Shown: piece by piece, positions 6,961-10,524 of the stretch | Layout: each line of letters begins with the position of its first letter | Position numbering within the stretch: position 1 is the stretch's first letter | Source: Deltaproteobacteria bacterium RIFOXYD12_FULL_50_9 | GTDB taxonomy: Bacteria > Desulfobacterota > Desulfobulbia > Desulfobulbales > CALZHT01 | Reading direction: 5' to 3' | Length of the DNA: 10,524 nt | NCBI GenBank assembly: GCA_001799225.1 | Contig: MGTA01000022.1 | Location: 16,700-27,223 of the forward strand | Position numbers and translations under genes: made by a program | Notes under the pieces: model-generated | Databases searched by the model: none | Told to the model about the DNA's origin: nothing | Seen by the model: only the letters and a program-made list of their open reading frames with translations

Positions 6961-6987
6961 CTCTATAGAGTCAAGGTTGCAAGGTTG
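6961..6987 (+). repeat. palindrome and tandem heptamer upstream of hsdR
   Basis: CTCTATAGAG (6961-6970) is a perfect 10-bp palindrome about ten bases after the proposed -10 box. It is followed by two copies of AAGGTTG with one base between them (6973-6979 and 6981-6987). Placement fits an operator, but no regulator gene is visible and the elements are short. Confidence 0.35.
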
Positions 6988-7025
6988 TAATAGATATAAC
7001 CAACTCCAGTGGAATAGAAAAACGA

Positions 7026-9557
7026 ATGGCAAACAAAGAAGCCACAGCCCGCATCAAAATCAATAAGCTGCTCGAAGCTGCTGGCTGGCGTTTCTTTGCT
7101 GAAGGGGATTCTCCTGCAAACATCCGCCTTGAACCAAGTGTCACCATAAAATCAACCGATCTTGAATCACTTGGCGAAAATTTCGAGAAGGCTGGCAAGG
7201 GCTTTATTGATTTCCTGCTACTCGACGCCAAAGGATTCCCGCTCATCGTCTTGGAAGCCAAGTCAGAGGATAAGAACCCGCTGGTCGGCAAAGAGCAGGC
7301 GCGAAAATACGCCAGGTCTCAAAACTGTCGTTTCGTAATCCTTTCGAACGGCAACTTGCATTATTTCTGGGATCTGGAACGAGGCAACCCCTATATTATA
7401 ACTTCTTTTCCTACCCCCTCTTCAGTGATCGGCTACCAGAAGGTTACACCCAACCCACAGAGGCTTATCGAGGAACAGATAGGTGAAGACTACATCGTCC
7501 TGACACAACGCCCAAACTATCAAACCGAGGCTGCTTGGAAGAACGAAGCCGAACGTCCCGGCTACCTTTTTACAAGCAAGCTGCGTTTTTTGCGGCCCTA
7601 TCAGCAAAAAGCCGTCCAAGCTCTGCAACGGGCAGTCAAGGACGGTAAAGACCGTTTCTTGTTCGAGATGGCTACTGGGACCGGTAAGACCCTTGTTTCA
7701 GCCGCTGTTGTCAAACTATTCTTACGCTCAGGCAATGCCAGCCGTGTACTATTCCTTGTGGACCGTCTCGAACTGGAGGATCAGGCAAAAAAAGCCTTTG
7801 CTGCACTCTTGTCCGCTGATTTTCAGACAGTGGTCTACAAAGAAAACCGCGACGACTGGCAAAGGGCAGAAATAGTGGTAACAACGGTACAATCGTTGCT
7901 CTTCAACAACAAGTACCAACGCCTTTTCTCGCCAACTGATTTCGACTTGGTCATTTCCGACGAAGCTCACCGATCCATCGGCGGCAACGCCCGTGCCGTC
8001 TTCGACTACTTCATTGGCTACAAACTCGGCCTCACCGCAACGCCCCGTGACTATCTCAAACGGTTCGACAAGACCAGCCCTACCACCCGTGACCCGCGTG
8101 AAGCAGAACGCCGACTATTACTGGACACTTACCGCACCTTCGGCTGTGAAAACAGTTTGCCAACTTACCGCTACTCTCTGCTCGACGGCGTAAAAGAAGG
8201 CTATCTGATCAACCCTACTGTAGTTGATGCCCGCACAGAGATCACCACAGAGTTGCTCTCCGAAGAAGGTTTCGTTGTCTCGTTCATAGACAATACCGGT
8301 GAAGATCAGCAGGAAACCTTCAAACAGCGCGAGTTTGAGAAACGCTTCTTTGCTCCTGCTACCAACCAGCTTTTCTGTAAGACTTTTCTGGAAAATGCCC
8401 TGCGTGATCCGATCAGCGGAGAGATCGGCAAGTCCATCATCTTCTCTGTCAGTCAGAATCACGCCGCCAAGCTGACTCAGATTCTCAACCAGATGGCTGA
8501 CATCATGTTCCCCGGCAAATACCAGTCCGATTTTGCTGTCCAGGTCACATCGTTGATCCCGGACGCCCAGCAGTTTACCATCAACTTCAGTAACAATAAT
8601 CTGCTTGGTTCGGCCAACTTTCTACCTGCTTACAAGACCAGCAAAGCACGTGTCTGTGTGACCGTAGGCATGATGACCACCGGATACGATTGCACCGACA
8701 TTCTCAATCTCGGTCTGTTTCGGCCAATTTTCTCACCAACCGACTTCATCCAGATCAAAGGGCGAGGTACCCGCAAGCATAACTTTCTAGAACAACTCTT
8801 TGACGACAACATCAAGGATGGTGTCTTGCAACCGCAGAAGTCCTCCTACAAACTTTTCGACTTCTTTGCCAACTGTGAGTACTTCGAGGAAAAGTTCAAC
8901 TACGATGAGGTGCTGAAACTCCCAAAACCACAGGGTAAGATCTATGAGGAAGGCGGAGAAACTGAACCAGGTGGTACCTATGAGCATCTTGGCATTGACA
9001 TAATTTCGATGGTCAAAGAAGAGATTATTGGCTTCGAAGGGATGAAGATCGACCGAATGTTCTTCGAGCGGTTTGAAGACACTGTAAGGGAAAATGATTT
9101 CATCGCCAAGAGTGTCGAAACCGGCCAGTGGGATAGGGTCATCAATTATGTCAACCGTGAGGTTTTTGACAAGCCTGATGAGTACTATAGCCTCGACAAG
9201 TTGCGTAAAGCAGCCGCTGTTGACCGTCGCCTGACCCTGCGCGAGATCCTCGAGAAAATCTTCGGCCTCATTCCGCGTTTCAAGTCCAAAGACGAACTGC
9301 TGGAAGAGGAGTTTGCCAAATTCGTAGCTGACACTAAACCTGAAGAAGCTGAGGCTATCCCGGCCATCAAGACCTACTTCAAGGCTTATGTCACCAGTGA
9401 TCAGGTTCGCCACATCATAGAGAGCCGTCATTTTACTGATCTGGCCACCAACCCGGTCTTCTCCACCCGTGACTTCCGCGCCGTACCGGAGAGGTACCGC
9501 ACCCTGATTCCAGAATACGTCAAGGACTACGTTTCGCTGAATCAGTTCGCCGCATAA
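7026..9557 (+). CDS. hsdR: type I restriction enzyme, R (endonuclease/translocase) subunit, EcoEI type
   Basis: Restriction and DNA-translocating subunit of a type I R-M complex. It acts in the cytoplasm on DNA lacking the host methyl mark, together with HsdM and HsdS. The 843 residues match the EcoEI-type length. The N-terminal PD-(D/E)xK nuclease shows D62, then E77-A-K79 in 'IVLEAK'. The SF2 helicase has Walker A 'ATGTGKT' (216-222), 'SDEAHRS' with DEAH at 312-315, and motif III 'LTATP' (336-340). Later motifs include 'VTVGMMTTGYD' and 'QIKGRGTR' (motif VI with arginine fingers). An EcoEI-type C-terminal region follows from about residue 650 to 835. All catalytic residues are intact, so it looks functional. 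The ATG at 7026 fits the family's N-terminus, although its ribosome site is poor. It is the first gene of an operon, and the next gene starts nine bases after its stop. Confidence 0.96.
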   Translation: MANKEATARIKINKLLEAAGWRFFAEGDSPANIRLEPSVTIKSTDLESLGENFEKAGKGFIDFLLLDAKGFPLIVLEAKSEDKNPLVGKEQARKYARSQNCRFVILSNGNLHYFWDLERGNPYIITSFPTPSSVIGYQKVTPNPQRLIEEQIGEDYIVLTQRPNYQTEAAWKNEAERPGYLFTSKLRFLRPYQQKAVQALQRAVKDGKDRFLFEMATGTGKTLVSAAVVKLFLRSGNASRVLFLVDRLELEDQAKKAFAALLSADFQTVVYKENRDDWQRAEIVVTTVQSLLFNNKYQRLFSPTDFDLVISDEAHRSIGGNARAVFDYFIGYKLGLTATPRDYLKRFDKTSPTTRDPREAERRLLLDTYRTFGCENSLPTYRYSLLDGVKEGYLINPTVVDARTEITTELLSEEGFVVSFIDNTGEDQQETFKQREFEKRFFAPATNQLFCKTFLENALRDPISGEIGKSIIFSVSQNHAAKLTQILNQMADIMFPGKYQSDFAVQVTSLIPDAQQFTINFSNNNLLGSANFLPAYKTSKARVCVTVGMMTTGYDCTDILNLGLFRPIFSPTDFIQIKGRGTRKHNFLEQLFDDNIKDGVLQPQKSSYKLFDFFANCEYFEEKFNYDEVLKLPKPQGKIYEEGGETEPGGTYEHLGIDIISMVKEEIIGFEGMKIDRMFFERFEDTVRENDFIAKSVETGQWDRVINYVNREVFDKPDEYYSLDKLRKAAAVDRRLTLREILEKIFGLIPRFKSKDELLEEEFAKFVADTKPEEAEAIPAIKTYFKAYVTSDQVRHIIESRHFTDLATNPVFSTRDFRAVPERYRTLIPEYVKDYVSLNQFAA

Positions 9558-9566
9558 GGATAAAAT

Positions 9567-9851
9567 ATGAGCAAAGCAAAGAAATTAACCATTGATGTTC
9601 TGGGAACGACCATCACCGTCCTTTCGCAGAGGGATGAGGACTACATTTCCTTAACCGATATGCTTAAAGAGAAAGACGGCGATTTTTTTATATCTGACTG
9701 GTTGCGGAACCGTAATACCGTCGAGTTTCTCGGAATATGGAAGCGCGTCCATAATCCCACCTTTAATTATGGCGAATTCGCCATAATTAGAAGCCAAGCC
9801 GGTCTGAACCGTTATCCCTTTACTACTGCATTGGAGAGCACATCATCATGA
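9567..9851 (+). CDS. shortened KilA-N domain protein
   Basis: KilA-N is a DNA-binding domain common in phage and mobile-element proteins. The first ~82 residues match the start of full-length KilA-N proteins: 'DYISLTDM' (25-32), 'DWLRNRNTVEFLGIW' (44-58), 'HNPTFNYGEF' (62-71), 'SQAGLNR' (76-82). Full proteins of this type go on for well over 100 more residues. Here the frame ends after an unrelated-looking tail (YPFTTALESTSS). The protein of 94 residues therefore lacks the rest of the domain, which suggests an internal deletion. It still has a good ribosome site (AGGA, six bases before the ATG), starts nine bases after hsdR, and overlaps the next gene by ATGA, so it is probably translated. 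It could equally be called a decayed remnant that only keeps translation coupled. Confidence 0.7.
   Translation: MSKAKKLTIDVLGTTITVLSQRDEDYISLTDMLKEKDGDFFISDWLRNRNTVEFLGIWKRVHNPTFNYGEFAIIRSQAGLNRYPFTTALESTSS
9764..9789. repeat. perfect 26-bp palindrome inside the KilA-N gene
   Basis: Each arm is TAATTATGGCGAA (9764-9776) and its exact reverse complement (9777-9789), with no central spacer. It encodes residues about 66-75 of the shortened KilA-N protein, just before the point where similarity to the family stops. It contains an EcoRI hexamer at its centre. Confidence 0.95.
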
Positions 9852-10507
9852 CCGCTAGTGAACCGCTGATCGCCAAGCACGGTGGCTACCGAAAGCTCAA
9901 GAGCTTTCAGGTAGCCCAGCTGGTCTACGACATCACGGTGCGTTTTTGCGCCCGCTACATCGACAAACGGAGTCGTACTTGTGATCAAATGGTGCAGGCG
10001 GCGCGGTCGGGAGTACAGAACATCGCCGAAGGGAGTCAGGCCTCGGGCACCTCAAAAAAAACTGAAATCAAGCTCACCAACGTGGCGCGAGCCAGTTTGG
10101 AAGAGTTACGGCTTGACTACGAGGATTTTCTGCGTCAGCGGGGTCTGTCAATCTGGGAGCATGGCGACCACCGCCGACAGCAACTAATCGACCGCAGGTG
10201 CGCCAGTGTCGATGATGTGGCGCAGTGGGTGCGGGAAGAACATGAACGTGGACTGTGTGGACAGAGTAGACCACGTGGGCACAAACAAACCGATCCGGCA
10301 ATCTACCCAGAACTTACCGCTAACGTCGCATTGGTATTGCTGGCGGTTGCCAGCAGTCTGCTTGACCGGCAACTCACCGCCCAGGCTACAGCTTTTGAAA
10401 CCGAGGGTGGCTTCACCGAACGCCTTTACCGAGTACGCACTCAAAAACGGTCATCACGCCCCTCGTCCACCCGGTCCACCAAGTCCACTCCGTCTACCAG
10501 CGATTAA
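9848..10507 (+). CDS. four-helix-bundle suffix-domain protein
   Basis: Member of the four-helix-bundle family related to proteins encoded in 23S rRNA intervening sequences (S23/avd-like), with the longer 'suffix' C-terminus. Residues about 12-115 form the bundle, with the hallmark 'DQMVQAARSGVQNIAEGS' (46-63), 'SKKTEIKLTNVARASLEEL' (69-87) and 'DYEDFLRQR' (90-98). The suffix includes an Ala/Leu helix 'NVALVLLAVASSLLDRQL' (159-176) and 'EGGFTERLYRVR' (186-197). The tail (206-219) is a Ser-Thr-x repeat. The biochemical role is unknown. Its ATG overlaps the stop of the KilA-N gene (ATGA), with GGAGAG about nine bases upstream. A ribosome site for the next gene follows the stop at once. Position between hsdR and a probable hsdM suggests co-expression with the restriction system. 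The gene carries two inverted 9-nt-period repeat arrays. Confidence 0.85.
   Translation: MTASEPLIAKHGGYRKLKSFQVAQLVYDITVRFCARYIDKRSRTCDQMVQAARSGVQNIAEGSQASGTSKKTEIKLTNVARASLEELRLDYEDFLRQRGLSIWEHGDHRRQQLIDRRCASVDDVAQWVREEHERGLCGQSRPRGHKQTDPAIYPELTANVALVLLAVASSLLDRQLTAQATAFETEGGFTERLYRVRTQKRSSRPSSTRSTKSTPSTSD
10248..10280 (+). repeat. 9-nt-period array of GTGGAC hexamers (arm 1)
   Basis: Four hexamers spaced by three bases each: GTGGAC (10248), GTGGAC (10257), GTAGAC (10266) and GTGGGC (10275). It lies inside the four-helix gene, read as a Gly/Arg-rich peptide there. It is the reverse complement in motif and period of the array at 10465-10497. Confidence 0.8.
10465..10497 (+). repeat. 9-nt-period array of GTCCAC hexamers (arm 2)
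   Basis: Four hexamers spaced by three bases: GTCCAC (10465), GTCCAC (10474), GTCCAC (10483) and GTCTAC (10492). It encodes the Ser-Thr-x tail of the four-helix protein and ends at its stop codon. It is in inverted orientation to the array at 10248-10280, 184 bases upstream. Confidence 0.8.
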
Positions 10508-10514
10508 GGAATCC

Positions 10515-10524
10515 ATGCTCGACA
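10515..10524 (+). CDS. start of the next gene, probably type I methyltransferase subunit (partial)
   Basis: An ATG at 10515, seven bases after the four-helix stop, is preceded by AAGGA with a short spacer. It opens a frame reading Met-Leu-Asp before the window ends. Operon logic (hsdR without M and S so far) and the M-L-D start, common in EcoEI-type HsdM proteins, suggest hsdM. Only three codons are visible, so the identity is inference. Confidence 0.4.

Noticed and set aside
6878..7066. Plus-strand ORF of 62 codons before hsdR
   Set aside because: It overlaps the hsdR start in another frame, has no good ribosome site or recognisable motif, and lies across the proposed promoter.
8787..9431. 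Minus-strand ORF of 214 codons antisense to hsdR
   Set aside because: It lies wholly within the conserved hsdR frame and has no independent support.
10074..10301. Minus-strand ORF with a Val-His-x repeat
   Set aside because: The peptide repeat is the reverse reading of the GTGGAC array. The plus-strand four-helix protein explains the region, so the array is reported as a nucleotide repeat instead.
10248..10497. CRISPR-like array
   Set aside because: Units are six bases with three-base spacers, inverted between arms and inside a gene. There are no 25-40 base repeats or unique spacers, and no cas genes.

Overview
The window looks like a chromosomal segment of a Gram-negative bacterium. The mix of a J-domain protein with type II/IV secretion ATPase-like N-terminal repeats, an M48-TPR membrane protease, a DUF4149 protein and an EcoEI-class type I restriction system is what I would expect in Desulfobacterota (the former Deltaproteobacteria). 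That placement is an impression from gene content and is not proven.

Left part (1-2784): a DoxX-family membrane protein runs to the right and may be cut by the window edge. It converges, with only two bases between stops, on a small arginine-rich hypothetical gene on the minus strand. Upstream of that on the same strand is pgi, glucose-6-phosphate isomerase. Its start is fixed by a GGAGG ribosome site and by a TATAAT promoter box that overlaps the longer-ORF ATG. The 271 bases between pgi and the next gene hold this promoter; I see no convincing promoter for the rightward gene there.

Middle part (2785-5624): two translationally coupled genes (TGATG overlap) encode a J-domain protein with duplicated MshEN-like repeats and an integral-membrane M48 metallopeptidase with C-terminal TPRs. 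A tRNA-Val(CAC) gene with its own promoter and a strong intrinsic terminator closes this block.

Accessory part (5640-10524): two copies of a ~65 bp degenerate direct repeat, exactly 1110 bp apart, bracket a two-gene cassette (a DUF4149/TMEM205-like membrane protein and an HD-type phosphohydrolase-like protein). Then begins a type I restriction-modification operon: hsdR (complete, EcoEI type), a shortened KilA-N protein, a four-helix-bundle suffix-domain protein, and the first codons of a further gene that is probably hsdM. The three complete genes have minimal spacing (9 nt gap, then ATGA overlap), so they are almost certainly co-transcribed.

The most unusual sequence structures lie in the two non-canonical genes inside the restriction operon. 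They are a perfect 26-bp palindrome in the truncated KilA-N gene, and two mutually inverted arrays of a 9-nt-period hexamer (GTGGACnnn x4, then GTCCACnnn x4) in the four-helix gene. No CRISPR array, integrase or complete transposase gene is visible.
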